A DNA stretch of 64,000 bases. It comes from Sepioteuthis lessoniana. Its lineage: Eukaryota > Mollusca > Cephalopoda > Myopsida > Loliginidae. Below are positions 11,090 through 22,400 of the stretch, one piece after another; the stretch's first letter is position 1, and each line of letters begins with the position of its first letter. The notes beneath the pieces are model-generated. The model was not told the origin of the DNA, ran no database searches, and was given only the letters and a program-made list of their open reading frames with translations. The position numbers were made by a program, and so were the translations under genes. The stretch is taken from contig CAUZXS010004389.1 of assembly GCA_963585895.1 (NCBI GenBank), positions 5,001-69,000 of the forward strand, read 5' to 3'.

Positions 11090-11690
11090 TGGCAATACTG
11101 TAATATCAGTTTCGGAATGTCTAAAATGAGACATTGAAGCACCTAGTTGGCAATACTGTAATGTCAGTAAGGGAATGTCTAAAAATGAGACGCTATTGAG
11201 CTTAGTTGGCAATACTCTAATATCAGTAAGGGAATGTCCAAAAATGAAATCTTGAAGCACCTAGTTGGCAATACAGTAATATCAGTATGGGAATGTCTAA
11301 AAATGAGACGCTGAAGCACCTAGTTGGCAATACTGTAATATTAGAAAGAGAATGTCTAAAAATGAGACGCTGAAGCACCTAATTGGAAATACAGTAATAT
11401 CAGTAAGAGAATGTCTAAAAATGAGACATTGAAGCACCTAGTTGGCAATATAGTAATATCAGTAAGGGAATGTCTAAAAATGAGACGTTGAAGCACCTAG
11501 TTGGCAATACTGAATTATCAGTAAGGGAATGTCTAAAAATGAGACGCTGAAGCACCTAGTTAGCAATACTGAAATATCAGTAAGGGAATGTCTAAAAATG
11601 AGACGTTGAAGCACCTAGTTGGCAATACTGAAATATCAGTAAGGGAATGTCTAAAAATGAGACGCTGAAGCACCTAGTTGGCAATACAGA
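11090..11690 (+). repeat. Young 59-bp tandem array inside the old satellite
   Basis: About ten copies of a 59-bp unit (core 'gtctaaaaatgagacgctga' then 'agcacctagttggcaatac') with few differences. The unit is a shortened form of satellite type X, lacking roughly eleven bases around 'tatgaaa'. Homogeneity inside a strongly decayed domain indicates recent local amplification. Confidence 0.9.
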
Positions 11691-12007
11691 TATGAAATTA
11701 GAAATTAAAGTACATAGTTTTTAATATGGTAACATGAAATGTCAGTTAAAGTTAATGGGTCTTATTTGTGAAGATGACATAATTTGTTTACTATACTGTT
11801 GTATGAAGTGTCAATTAGAATCGGATAGTTTTATATCTTAAGGTAAAATACACTGATGACAATGGTGTAATATATTAATTGGGGTTGGGAGAGTCTAAAA
11901 TGACAAGTTAAACTCCTAAGGTTCTCATACTGTAATATTAAATGTCAGTGAAATGGGCAGAATTTAATATAGGAATATGAAGTACTTAGTTGGCAATAAA
12001 GTAAAAA

Positions 12008-12250
12008 GTAAAGTTTACAACTATAGAGGAGAGTGACCTGAAGGCTCCCTTTTTGATAGCTACAACACCAAGGTGTAGAGGAGGCTGCTACTTCTTTCCC
12101 TGGATTGCTCCAATTTATTTTGATCCTTACCTTATAATGTAATAGTGTTAAGCAAGGTTGCATCAAGTACTATTTTTTTGAATTTTGGTATAACGCAACC
12201 TGGGATTGAACCCAGGTCCTCCAGGCAAACACTCTAACCATTAGGCCAAT
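12008..12250 (-). mobile_element. SINE-A copy 5
   Basis: Complete-looking minus-strand copy, ending in the head 'ttggcctaatggttagagtg' (reverse complement) with B box 'gggttcaatccca'. Inserted in satellite. Confidence 0.8.
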
Positions 12251-12698
12251 TTGGCAACACTATAAGATAAAATATCAGATATGGTAGTTTGAAAGAGCAA
12301 TTAAAGCTGGTGGGTCTTATGTGTGAAATTCAAGAAACTATTATTCAATATGGTACAATGAAATGTAAATCAAAGGCTTAGGGCAAAATGTTCTATTATA
12401 AAATATCTGTTAGGGTATGGAGGGTTTAAAATGAGAAGTTCTCAATATGGTGATATGAAATGGCAACAGAAGCGAGTCAGTCTTATATGTGAATTTGAAG
12501 TGACTATTTGTCAATAGCAAAAAAAGAAATGTAAAACGTCTTAAGGAAAATATTATAATATAAAATGTCTGGGTAGGAAAGATCTAAAATGAGATGTTGT
12601 ATAAAATCGTTGTAAATACTGTATTATGAAATGTACATTCAATGGGAAGGGTCTTACATGAAATACGTGGAGTATCTAGTTACCAATATTACTATACG

Positions 12699-12955
12699 AA
12701 AGTTGTTGGCGACCGTAGTCGAGGGCAACCAGAAGGCTCTTTTTCAATAGCTACTACACCGAGGTTCTAAAATGACAAGTTTCTACTCCTTTCCCTGAAT
12801 TACTCCACTTTACCCTTGATACATACCTTATATTGTTGAGTGTTAAGTAAAGAGCTATCAAGTACCACTTTTAAAGTCTCTGGTATGACGCGACTTGGGA
12901 TTGAACCCAGGTCTCTCAGACCACTGGCGAACACACTACCCACTAGGCCAATGTA
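12699..12955 (-). mobile_element. SINE-A copy 6
   Basis: Minus-strand copy with an intact head ('cctagtgggtagtgtgttcg') and 3' end. A short stretch near 12765-12780 resembles satellite ('tctaaaatgacaagtt') and replaces part of the body, suggesting conversion or a small rearrangement. Confidence 0.75.
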
Positions 12956-13171
12956 CCGGTTTGCAAATTACCATATGAAATGTCTATTAAATGGCTTATT
13001 ATATGTAAAGTAGATGTACCTATTTAGTAATATTATATAAAATATGAGTAAGGGTAGTGAAGGTCTAAAATGAGAAATTAAAGAAACTAGATAGTGACAT
13101 GCTGATATGAAAAGTCAATTAAAAGGAAGGGTCCTAAATGTAAACTTGAAGTACCTTTTTAGTAATATTAT

Positions 13172-13556
13172 TGTTGCGAGAGAAGAAACTTACCTCCCGG
13201 ATCAAAGCGTGTAAGACTATGCCTTGCTTGTCAAGCTGTGAAAAATATGTTCACTTCTGGAGGAAGAAGTTATAGTGTGCCGATCTTGTCTCTCACAAGA
13301 AGAAATCTATGTCGCATATCAATTTCTATATGCCGGAACTTGCATAAAAGAGTATGCCAGAAGCAGGAGCATGGTTGTTGTTGTTCTTTGCGGACTGCTT
13401 TTTTGAATGACTGACTGACTGACAGAATGAACGAATTGACCAGAGGTATACTGAGGAAGGGCTGCTAGTCGTGTGTGTTGTTATTTTTAGTCAATTGAGG
13501 CTACCCAATTGTCTGAGGACTGTACTACTGCTTTTGCTTGGACTAGTTCAACTACA
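13172..13556 (+). mobile_element. Solo LTR (LTR3) with 5-bp target duplication
   Basis: A 385-bp insert in the satellite starts TGTTGCGAG and ends CAACTACA, flanked on both sides by ATTAT (13167-13171 and 13557-13561). A 'gcataaaaga' promoter-like site lies near 13344. Removing it restores a continuous satellite unit. It is a solo LTR of an unknown LTR retrotransposon, younger than the satellite. Confidence 0.75.
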
Positions 13557-14129
13557 ATTATATGAAATATTAGTAAGATTAGTGAAGGTCTAAAATGAGA
13601 AATTGAAGAAACTAGATGGTAACATACTGATATGAAAAGTCAATTAAAGGGAAGGGTCCTAAATGTAAACTTGAAGTACCTTTTTAGTAATATTATATGA
13701 AATATTAGTAAGGGTAGGGAAGATGGGTCTTATATACAAAGTTGAAGTAAGTAGTTGGAATTTTTTTTAATATCAAAACTCAGGATAACGATGGTCTTAT
13801 ATTTGAACATAAATTATCTAGTTGGCAATTCTGTAATATAAATATCAGTTAGGGTAAGAATGGTTAAAGATGAGAAGTTAAAGAATATAGTTGTCAATGA
13901 TGTTATTTGAAAAGTCCATAAGACATGGAGGGTCTTATGTGCAAAATTCAAGTGAGGAGTTGATTTTAATATATGAAATATAATTTAGTGGGGAAGTCTT
14001 ATATGAAATTGTAAATATCTAGTTAACAATACCCTAATATGAAATGTTAGTTAGAGAAGATTTAAGATGAGAAGTTAAAGTACCTCATTGGCAAAATGGT
14101 TTTATGAAATGTCAAATAAAGGGAAAATA

Positions 14130-15031
14130 TGAGGTGCATACGATAAGTTTCCAGACTTTTTCATATGGGCACTTTTATTGATAGTACACACATGAAACTC
14201 AAGTCCCCTTTGAAGTAATCTCCTCCGGCTGCACTTGTTGTACCGTTCCAACAACTTCTACAAGGCCCCATGGAAGTCCTCTTGTGTGAGCATGTCAATG
14301 ACCTTTGTCACAGCCTCTTTCTTCTCCTCAATTGTCTCATAATGACAGCCTCTGAGCTTAGGGAATAACCAAAAGTCACAGGGAGCAAGGTCTGGACTAT
14401 ATGGAGGCTGAGGAACTGTCTTGATACCCATCTTGGTCAAATAGTCTGTGACAAGGATGGAGTTGTGGACTGGTGCATTGTCCTGGTGGAAATGCCACTG
14501 ACCCGATTTCAAGAGTGCTGGCCTCTTCCAACGGAATCTCCTCCTGAACTCTTTTAAAACCTCAACATAGTAACCCTAAGCCTAACCCTTTGGCCAATCA
14601 ACTCTGGTGTATTGACTTCCTTACTCCTCCTACACCTCTCCTCATCCCTCACAGACTCCCTGGCTTCCTTGAATCTCTTATGCTACTCGAAAACTGATGC
14701 TCGATTCATGCAAGATGCTCCAAAAGCAGTCTGAAGCATTCCATACGTTTCTGTGGCCTTTTTTCCAAGTTTAAAACAATTTTATTGCATATCGTTCTTC
14801 TAAAGTGTTCTCACGTCCAGATTGCATTTTTGAAATTCACCAGTTGTGACAATCAGGCTTTAGTAGGGTGTATTCCAATTGCTGCTGTAGCTGTTCATTT
14901 AAACTGAAATCATAAGAATTGGTCAGTCATCTCATAAGATGTATAGCAATAACATGCTGAATCTTCATGAGTCTACGACAATTTTAAATGCCCATACGAA
15001 AAAAGTCTGGAAACTTATCATATGCACCTTG
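14130..15031 (-). mobile_element. mariner (family A), internally deleted, TA target duplication
   Basis: Terminal inverted repeats of about 40 bp ('gataagtttccagactttt') end at TA on both sides. The minus strand carries the N-terminal DNA-binding part of a mariner transposase at about 14640-14815 and the C-terminal catalytic part at 14258-14512, with HQDNAPVH (second Asp) and YSPDLAPCDFWLFPKL (third Asp). At 902 bp against the usual 1.3 kb, the middle with the first catalytic Asp is lost. The deletion joint near 14572-14590 contains telomere-like 'aaccctaagcctaaccct'. It cannot encode transposase but could respond to one in trans. Confidence 0.9.
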
Positions 15032-15245
15032 TATATGCAAATTTAAAATATCTAGTTGGTAATTCTGTAATAGAAAATATCAATCAGACTTGGGAGAATC
15101 TAAAATGAGAAGTTAAAGAATCTTGTAATACGAAATTTACATTAGATGTGGACGATCTTATATACAATGTTTAACTATATCATTGGTTATACTCTACCAT
15201 GAAATGTCTGTTGGAGGGAGAGGATCTTATGTGTGAAGTTTCCTA

Positions 15246-15857
15246 TCTATTTTTTATTTGGACAAAAAAGATAATTAAAACATTTTCACTTTCATTCAAA
15301 AACTCTCTAAAAATCAACTCATTAATAAAATTTAATAAAGCAATTTCGTAATTTTCTTCAAAACTTCTTTTTAATTAAATAAATTTCATGAAAATTGATT
15401 AAAATCTTATTTATAAATGAATTTTCATTTTTCGATCATATTCAGTTATTATTATATAATTTAACTAGTTAAAGGGAGGTAACTCAAAAAATCAAATAAC
15501 TAAAATAGCCTCCCTTTAATACCATTCCGCTGGAACCGTTTGTTCTTGACAATCGGCTTGCTACGTACGCATTAACAGATTTCCTTGTAGTTATTAACAT
15601 CTCAATAGCCGTTCCTGCCTAACCTATGTGTATATTGACATCGTTTTCAGTAGATGAAAATATTGCCACAGAGGTATATGAACTAGTTTTCTGATTCCAG
15701 AGACTTGTTTTTAATGAACAGATGGCACCAGAATATTGCTAACTTTGAACAAAAAAGACACTTCAAGAAAGCCATCGGTTATAGACCCTGAAATCTTCTG
15801 AATATAACAACCAAAATGGGGAATATTGTCTTCATTGTGTAAATAATATAAATAATT
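15246..15857. other. AT-rich unassigned stretch with AAAGGGAGGTAAC motif
   Basis: Nothing coding is recognised. The motif 'aaagggaggtaact' at 15471 recurs near 19163 and, shortened, near 23332. Downstream of it 'gcctccctttaat' can pair back with the motif, so a short hairpin-forming repeat is likely. Confidence 0.4.
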
Positions 15858-16345
15858 TGACTAGTTGGTTGTTCGGGTTATATGGCATATCAACCTTTGT
15901 AGGTTATTTCATGCCAAGTCCATTTTTATACATTTTATACATTTCTATTTCAAGTTATTCCGTTAGTCAAACAGTTCTCATTCAAACAATTTAGTTTAGC
16001 TTAAATACAGTTTCAATGTCAAAAACAGTTTTATTTTAAACAATTCAGTTTTGCATAAGTATGCAGTTTAAATATCAAAACAGTTCTATTTCGAGCAATT
16101 CAGCTTAGCATGAGTATACAGTTTAGTTCTATTTGACCCATAGATAAGTGCTACCACTCCGGGCCAGAGTGGACCTGGGAGTAATGGCAATGAAGGGGTA
16201 CTCTGCATTCCCCAAAGCTCTAGCAATACTGGAACCTCACCTTCACATTGTTTAGTGTCATATTCAGGAAACTCATTGTGGGGGTCTTACCCCTCTGCAG
16301 AGAAGCAGTCGATGTATTCTACAGCCCAAACTGACTGGGCAAATA
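15858..16345 (-). mobile_element. SINE-D copy, nearly complete
   Basis: On the minus strand: head 'cagtttgggctgtagaatac', conserved body 'aggtccactctggcccggag', a tail of several 'gaattgtttgaaat'-type repeats of about 50-60 bp (15950-16130), and the tail signature 'gttgatatgccatata'. It is among the most complete members of this family in the window. Confidence 0.8.
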
Positions 16346-16398
16346 AATAATTTGTCCGGATTATGAAAATGATTGTTTCATTGTTGGTAGTTGACATT

Positions 16399-16608
16399 TG
16401 ATGCTTCTATTTAGGAAGGAGTGAAAGGATTCTAATTAGCATTTCATAGTTAACAGCTATCCATGATTATACTGATGCTTCCACTTAGGAAGGAGTAAAG
16501 CATTCTAATTAGCATTTCATAGTTAACAGGTATCCATGATGATATTGATGCTTCTATTCAGGAAGAAGTGAAGGATTCTAATTAGCGTTTCATAATGGTT
16601 TCCATTAT
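16399..16608 (+). repeat. Three tandem copies of a 73-74-bp unit
   Basis: Units begin 'tgatgcttctatttaggaag' near 16399, 16473 and 16546 and include 'ttctaattagcatttcat'. Their origin is unknown; they sit downstream of the SINE-D head. Confidence 0.8.
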
Positions 16609-16934
16609 ATTAAGAATTTGGATGATTATCCAAATTATATTCACTGCAAATAAAGACTCCACAAAATTATCACCCGGTTTATAATTGGACAGGAAATTGT
16701 TTTATTCTCTAAGTTAGAGTATTTTAGGAGTACTGCTCTAATAAAAATCTCACTATGATGTGCTGTTTTTGCTGGGTTATTGTTGCATAGAAACAAGAAT
16801 TTTAGTCTTTATGGAAAGAAAATACATGAATGTCCTGATATTCATATCATGTTTTCTTTTTGAGAGTCTATTCTTTTTTTAGTGCTAACAAAAAAAAAAA
16901 AAAAATTTCAAATCTATATAATTCCGCTTCAGTA
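16609..16934. other. Unassigned AT-rich spacer
   Basis: No gene or element recognised. A poly-A run lies near 16890-16903. Confidence 0.4.
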
Positions 16935-17195
16935 CCGGACATTGGCCTAGCGGTTAGAGTGTTCGCCAATGGCCCGGGAGACCTGGGTTCAGTTCCAGGT
17001 CGAGTCATACCAAAGACTCAAAAAATGGTACTTGATGCCTCCTTGCTTAACACTCAGCATTATAAGGTACGGATCAAGGGTAAAGTAGAGCAATCCAGGG
17101 AAGGAGTAGCGCCCTCCCCTACACCTTGGTGTAGTAGCTATCGAAAAGGGAGCCTTTGGTTTACCCTCGACTATGGTCGCCAACTTTACTTTTAT
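16935..17195 (+). mobile_element. SINE-A copy 7, complete
   Basis: One of the best-preserved copies: A box 'tggcctagcggttagagtg', B box 'gggttcagttcc', body 'gatgcctccttgcttaacac' and 3' end 'ggtcgccaactttactttta'. It has no poly-A tail. Confidence 0.9.
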
Positions 17196-17576
17196 AATTC
17201 CGCTTATTCATCTGTTTATTTATATGTTACACTCATCCCATACACCCTCCCCATAGTTGAGTGGAATATTCTTCCCCCTTCTCCTCAAACAATTGAGACG
17301 TTCTTCTATATAGATGATTCTTCTTCAGATCCAACATTGTGTTCAACTCCAATGGAATTGCCTTGTGTTCACTTCATCTATTCTCACTAAGTAGCACAGT
17401 AAACATGAATTATTGTATATTGGTTTGCTAAAGATCTGGTCAGCTCCAAGGATCCAATAATATCTTGTCAAAGGCTGAAAAAGTTGGTTAATTTGTTGGT
17501 TGGTTGTATTTTATGGCACATCAACCTTTGTGGGTCATTTAATACTAAACCCTTATATATATATATATATATATCA

Positions 17577-18017
17577 TCATCATCATCATCATCTTGTTGT
17601 GCCATCAGCACGGATATCCCTGACCCTCTCTCGCCACCCCTCCCTATCATTCATTGCTTCTGGGAGGTCCTCAGGGCCACACCCTGTATCCGCACAGAGC
17701 TGCAGTACAGAGGTTCAAGCTAGTTGCCCTGCTTTTAGCTCAGCCATGTGAAGGGGTCCATAGGAGTACATCCCTTATGAGCTCGTCTCTACTTCTCCAG
17801 CAGTGTCCTGCATGTCTGGTTCATCTAAGTTGGATAGTTTTCGTGATGGGTGGTAGGTGGCCGTATAGCTACTGCTTGGTGGGGTGTTGCCTCCAGGACT
17901 TGTTCAATATTGCTCGCAGCATTGTTGTGTAGTTGCCATCAAGCTTTTTCTCCATCCATTTAGTTAGCGTCCATACAGTGCATCTATATAGCAGTATCGA
18001 CATGACTGCTGCTTGGA

Positions 18018-18018
<1 letters not shown>
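17577..18018 (-). mobile_element. RTE-like LINE 3' fragment 1
   Basis: Minus strand: end of an ORF2-type protein with ILLYRCTVWTLTKWMEKKLD, MLRAILNKSW, then the conserved C-terminal tail region, finishing at an ATC/GAT repeat (17577-17594). This is the C-terminal domain after the RT. 5' truncated at a TA repeat (18019-18054), with scattered stops. Confidence 0.85.
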
Positions 18019-18057
<39 letters not shown>

Positions 18058-18230
18058 CTTGTAAATGAACTGCTTGTAGCCAACATTATTTTTAAATGAG
18101 CTAGAGCTCATTTGTTTGCACATAGTTAAATGGTTTCAAGTATTGCCATTTAGTGTCAACAATTCTATTAAGTATTCTTGTCTAATTTAATACTAATAAT
18201 TCATTTTCACACTCTTAAATAGTTTCAAGA

Positions 18231-18600
18231 CGGCAATTACACAAGAATGCGGTGAGCAATATTGAACAAGTCCTGGCAGCAACACCCCACAAGACACCAA
18301 CTATACGGCCACCTGCCTCCCATCACGAAAACTATCCAAGTTAGACGAACCAGACATGCAGGTCACTGCTGGAGGAGCAGCAACGAGCTCATAAGTGATG
18401 TACTCCTATGGACCCCCACATATGGCTGGGCAAAAGCAGGATGACCAGCTCAAACATACATCCAACAGCTATGTGAGGATATGGGATGTAGACCTGAAGA
18501 CCTGCCAGAGGCGATGAACGATAGGGAGAAGTGGCGAGAGAGGGTCAGGGATATCCGTGCCTGTGGCACGACTTGATGATGATGATGATAATGATGATAG
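18231..18600 (+). mobile_element. RTE-like LINE 3' fragment 2
   Basis: Plus strand, from the conserved NYTRM region through SWQQHPTRHQLYGHLPPITK and PEDLPEAMNDREKWRERVRD to a stop followed by GAT repeats. It is 5' truncated and lies head-to-head with fragment 1, about 210 bp apart. Confidence 0.85.
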
Positions 18601-18740
18601 TAAAGGATACAATAAATCTATTTGTCCTATAGATGTGATCCTAACTGGTACTACCATTGCGTGCCATAGTGTTATGTGGTATCAAGTATTCCGAAATAAT
18701 TCAAATAATCTGCACACAATTATATAGTTTCAAGTATTTT

Positions 18741-19035
18741 GGAGGTGACTGTGGTGTAATGGTTACTGTTGTTGGAAATGGACACAGCGACATGAGTTCA
18801 AATCCTGGACATGGCTGATTGCATTTCACATAGCACTAATATCCTTGGGAAAGGTATGAATCCAATTATTCTCCCTCCAGCTATGGGTAAAATAGTAGGA
18901 TAGACAAGATTCTTCAGCCTTGGTGAGGCAACTAGTCTAGGAGAAGGAAAACTCTGAATTCAAACCTGTTAAACTCCGCTTAAAAACTGACCTTGTGTCA
19001 TATCCTGCCCTAGCGGAGGTGTTGGGTAAATATGA
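18741..19035 (+). mobile_element. SINE-B copy 3, full length
   Basis: Head 'gtggtgtaatggttactg', B box 'gttcaaatcctgg', middle 'ctatgggtaaaatagtagg' and 3' end 'cctagcggaggtgttggg'. Inserted into SINE-D tail sequence. Confidence 0.85.
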
Positions 19036-19149
19036 TATAGTTTCGCGTATTCCTATCTTATTTTGATAACATGTTTCAAATAATTATTACTATTTTATAA
19101 TAATCGTCTGTTTGCATACAACACGAAAAGAAAAAAAAAATGCAGTCGT

Positions 19150-19258
19150 ATAAATCAAATTTAATAACTATTAAAGGGAGGTAACTTCATTGAAAATATT
19201 TTCCCTTTGAATTTCGCATTCAATTCGCGCCGTTCTAAACCATCAAGTGCTTTCTTGT

Positions 19259-19290
<32 letters not shown>

Positions 19291-19625
19291 AGACTAAAAT
19301 AGTGCACCTCCACTTTAATAATTTAGCGACGTCGATCCTCACTGGGGGGTTAACTCTACTTGCTCTGTACCACACAAAGGTAATATCTTCAAAACATTCT
19401 GTTTAGAGAGTCTGCCTTAGATTGCTGGTTAGCAAGCTAATCTGTCAAATAATGCTAATGATTTTGACCCCCACTGGGAACTCAATGCTCCTGGCCTTGT
19501 ACCATACAAAGCTATGCTCAGTTAATATCTACACAGTATTCTTTTTAGAGAACCTATCTTAGAATTCTGGTGAGCAAGTTAGCCTATCAAGCCAGTACTA
19601 GTGCCTTGCACCCTTAGTAAGGATT
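19150..19625. repeat. AAAGGGAGGTAAC repeat, poly-A and an imperfect tandem duplication
   Basis: The AAAGGGAGGTAAC motif lies at 19163. A 29-base poly-A run spans about 19261-19289. From 19335 to 19620 a unit of about 140 bp occurs twice ('ctgtaccacacaaag'/'ttgtaccatacaaag'; 'gattgctggttagcaagcta'). The duplicated unit resembles a tRNA-like SINE head in reverse. Confidence 0.5.
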
Positions 19626-19665
19626 AAACAATTCTGACTATTTATTGAATTAAGATATATTTAAT

Positions 19666-19818
19666 TATATATATATATATATATGTTTGCTTCTATGTGT
19701 GTATGAGTATGTGTGTGTGTATGTGTGTGTGTATTTTTCACTGTTTTGCTGTATATCATCCTCCTCCTCCTCATCATCATCATCATCATCAAGGTGCGCT
19801 GACAGCATGAATTTTCTA

Positions 19819-19852
<34 letters not shown>
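19666..19852. repeat. Compound microsatellites (AT, TG, TCC/TCA, CT)
   Basis: Runs of AT (19666-19683), TG (about 19695-19730), CTC/ATC (19759-19792) and CT (19820-19852). Confidence 0.9.
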
Positions 19853-19856
<4 letters not shown>

Positions 19857-20019
19857 GTCCCTATAATTCATCATTCCTGACAGGTCTTCCAAATTTCATC
19901 CGGTGACCACTGATGTAAATAAGTTCTTGCTGGTCGGCCACCACTGGCATATTCATGTGTAGGAGTCCAAAGAAGAATTTCACACCACACCACTCCTTTC
20001 TCAGTTCTCGGCACATCCC

Positions 20020-20700
20020 AGCTCCCTTTTTACCAGGTCCTCTCGTTCAACTTTTTTCAGCACCTCTTTCATCATAGCAGTAGTTATTTCACCCACCATG
20101 TCATCCCATTTCTCTCTTTCTGACTGCCTCTTGATGTAGCTGCAGGCTATTCGTAGCCACTCAACGATCGGCTAGTGCCCAGTCAATTTCCCGAAAAATG
20201 GAAAATAGCTCCTGTTTATGCAGATCTTCCTTCATCTGTGGAATCTCATTTGCAGTTTCCCCGTCTCGGCCCGTTTCAGCTTCAGCTCTAAGGTCGCACC
20301 ACCATCTATGGATTCCGGAAGTTTAGCTATCAATCCAAACTCCCTTAGGTGAGCCACAATCTCTTCCACCATCACTTCTGTTTCATTGACAATGATATCG
20401 TCTATGTACGAACTAACGGCGCCGTCTACTTTCTCCATCTTATCCAATATCTTCCTTAAAATCGTTGACATAATTTTTGGAGCTGATTTCAATCCGAACC
20501 CCAACCTTGTGAGGCAATAGGTTCTTCCTTTGTACCTGACCAACTGGTACTTCCAAAGATTTTTGCTCACTCAAAGTTGTAAATAAGCCGATTTCAGGTC
20601 CACCATTTTGGATGCTCCAGTTATCCGCCCCCACTTTCTCAATGTCTCTCGCATACATCAACAACTTATCCGCCTGTATGTTACTCGGCATGACTGTTCA
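20020..20700 (-). pseudogene. Fossil reverse transcriptase region of the Gypsy-like element
   Basis: Contains the GRTYCLTRLGFGLKSAP and YIDDI signatures of the RT palm, followed by a connection-like segment (GKLTGH). The family normally copies element RNA into DNA inside capsid particles. Broken; several breaks. Confidence 0.75.
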
Positions 20701-21702
20701 CCTCGTGAAAGTTAAACAGGCCTTACTTTTCCTTTCGTCGGTTGCAACATCGCCATCAAAGGCAATACGCCCACCTCTGCTTCTTTTTCCCATGGCACCA
20801 GCACGCCTTCGTCTATCCATTTGTCCACCTCTCTCTCAAAATCCTCCTTAACTACGCTCTTTCATAACATCACACTCTGTTTCTCAACTCTGGTGGGCTT
20901 TCTTTCCAGTGCCATTCGACAGCCCAAGCTCTTCCACCGAACTCTGCTCGGAAATCCTGATCCTCTATGACTATTTCCTCTGTAGCAGAAAGAATTTCAA
21001 ATTATTTTGTGCGGATATTGCTTTGGCCGTTGGAGTTCGAATTTATATATTTCGCCCAATGAGAATGACTGATGCCATTATGCCCGTGTCACCTTCCCGG
21101 GGCAACAGAAAAGGCCGCGCTAACCATTTCTCGTCCTCTCTTCTCGCTTCCCCACTGGCCAGCAGCAGTTCAAGCCAGCCAACATGACAGAGCACATACT
21201 TTCTCTTCGCTTCCTACCAGCAGGAAAGACCAGCCAACATGACAGAGCTCATTCACTCTTTTTCACTGACTCTCTCTCGCATATTTCGAGCAGTCCGCTA
21301 AGCACCATTAGGAGAGCATACCCAATTTATAGACCGTTGGTGTCTGGGAAATCATTCTTTCATCATTCATCTTTCCTTCTAAACCAACGGATCCTCGGCG
21401 AAACAAATTGGATATTTTTAACTCCTGTTTTAACTTCAGCATTTTAATTCCTGTCCTGACGACAGTATTTCAACTCCTGCTTTGACTTTAGCGTCTTTAT
21501 TCCTTCTCAACTCTACAACCGTTTACCCCCTGCAACTCACAGCACAAGGGGTCCTTTCGTCTCAAGCTGTTATTAGAAATTCCATATTAAAAACTATCAA
21601 TATCTTCGTCAACTCATCTGTTCTTCCTTTTAATATAACAAGGGACAACAGAACTCTACAACCTCAACTGCCATTTTTATATAAATGGTAATAAATGGTA
21701 AA

Positions 21703-21858
21703 ATGGAGGTGCCTGTGGTGTAATGGTTATCGTCGCAGGAATTGGACACGGCGACACGAGTTCAAATCCTGGACTGATTGCATTTCACATAGCACTAATA
21801 CCCTTGGGAAAGGTATAAATCCAATTATTCTCCTTCCAGCTATGGGTAAATAGTAGGG
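21703..21858 (+). mobile_element. SINE-B copy 4, 3' truncated
   Basis: Head 'tgtggtgtaatggttatcg' through 'ctatgggtaaatagtaggg', then stops against protease sequence of the LTR fossil. It is an insertion into that element. Confidence 0.8.
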
Positions 21859-21859
21859 T

Positions 21860-22200
21860 TCTTACTCGAGTGAACTGCTATGGCACACTTGGCTGCTCCG
21901 AAGTCCACTCCGTCACCATTGATCAGGACTCCTCCCAACTGACGAATTACATCCATCCCCATCACCAGGTCTATCCCTTCTACCATCCTATCCATGACAA
22001 TCGCATTTATGTTCAGCTTCTTTCCACTGACTACTAATTTCATCAAGCTGATCCCTTTGCAGTCTTCATCTCTGCCACCAACTATTGTTATCCTTGATCT
22101 GCCGTTCCAGTCTTCAGCGATTTCCGGGGTCACTAAGGTTGTAGTACAGACAGTGTCAACCAGGGCACTTAATTTCCTGCTGTTCATCACAACCTCGATT
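21860..22200 (-). pseudogene. Fossil aspartic protease region of the Gypsy-like element
   Basis: Shows a retropepsin-type layout: a LVDT-like catalytic region near the N-terminus and a later IDLVMGMDVI segment typical of the protease C-terminal half. It lies between zinc knuckles and RT as expected for Ty3/Gypsy. Fossil. Confidence 0.7.
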
Positions 22201-22299
22201 ATTGGAAGTGTCTGGAGCGCCTAGTTTATTGGATAGTAGGAACAGCTACTGGCGCAGTAGTAACCCTTCTTCCTTCATTTCCATGATAGCAGTAGCGCC

Positions 22300-22400
22300 C
22301 TACATGTCCTACTTTTCCACAATGATAGCAGGTCACACCCGCCTTACAATCCCTGATCATGTGCAGACCTTGGCACTTAAAACATTTTCCTCTGAAATTT
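22300..22400 (-). pseudogene. Two CCHC zinc knuckles of fossil gag
   Basis: Minus-strand reading gives CFKCQGLHMIRDC and CYHCGKVGHVGRYC, two CX2CX4HX4C knuckles that bind genomic RNA in this family. Confidence 0.8.

Larger units (their letters stand above)
2027..15245 (+). repeat. Decayed dimeric satellite domain, interrupted by insertions
   Basis: Segments at 2027-2125, 3860-4110, 7697-8405, 9080-9280, 10190-10370, 10600-10740, 10925-12007, 12250-12698, 12956-13171, 13557-14129 and 15032-15245 share two alternating units of about 70 bp. Type X carries 'ggtctaaaatgagaagttga'; type Y carries 'gggtcttatatgtgaa'. Both share 'ctagttggcaatac' and 'gtaatatgaaat'. Divergence between units is high, so the array is old. 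The intervening blocks are transposons. Confidence 0.75.
17500..19120 (-). mobile_element. Composite: SINE-D tail hosting two LINE ends and a SINE-B
   Basis: Minus-strand SINE-D tail sequence is visible at 17500-17553 ('ggcacatcaacctttg'), 18055-18230, 18601-18740 and 19036-19120 ('tggtttcaagtatt' units). Between these lie RTE fragments at 17577-18018 (minus) and 18231-18600 (plus) and SINE-B at 18741-19035. The order of nesting shows the SINE-D tail is older than the inserts. Confidence 0.65.

Noticed and set aside
16935-17010. Possible tRNA genes at SINE heads (also 32550, 39357, 53472, 9540)
   Set aside because: Boxes A and B are present but acceptor and anticodon stems do not close well, and SINE-A, B and E heads are repeated with SINE bodies attached; the single heads are likely SINE scraps.
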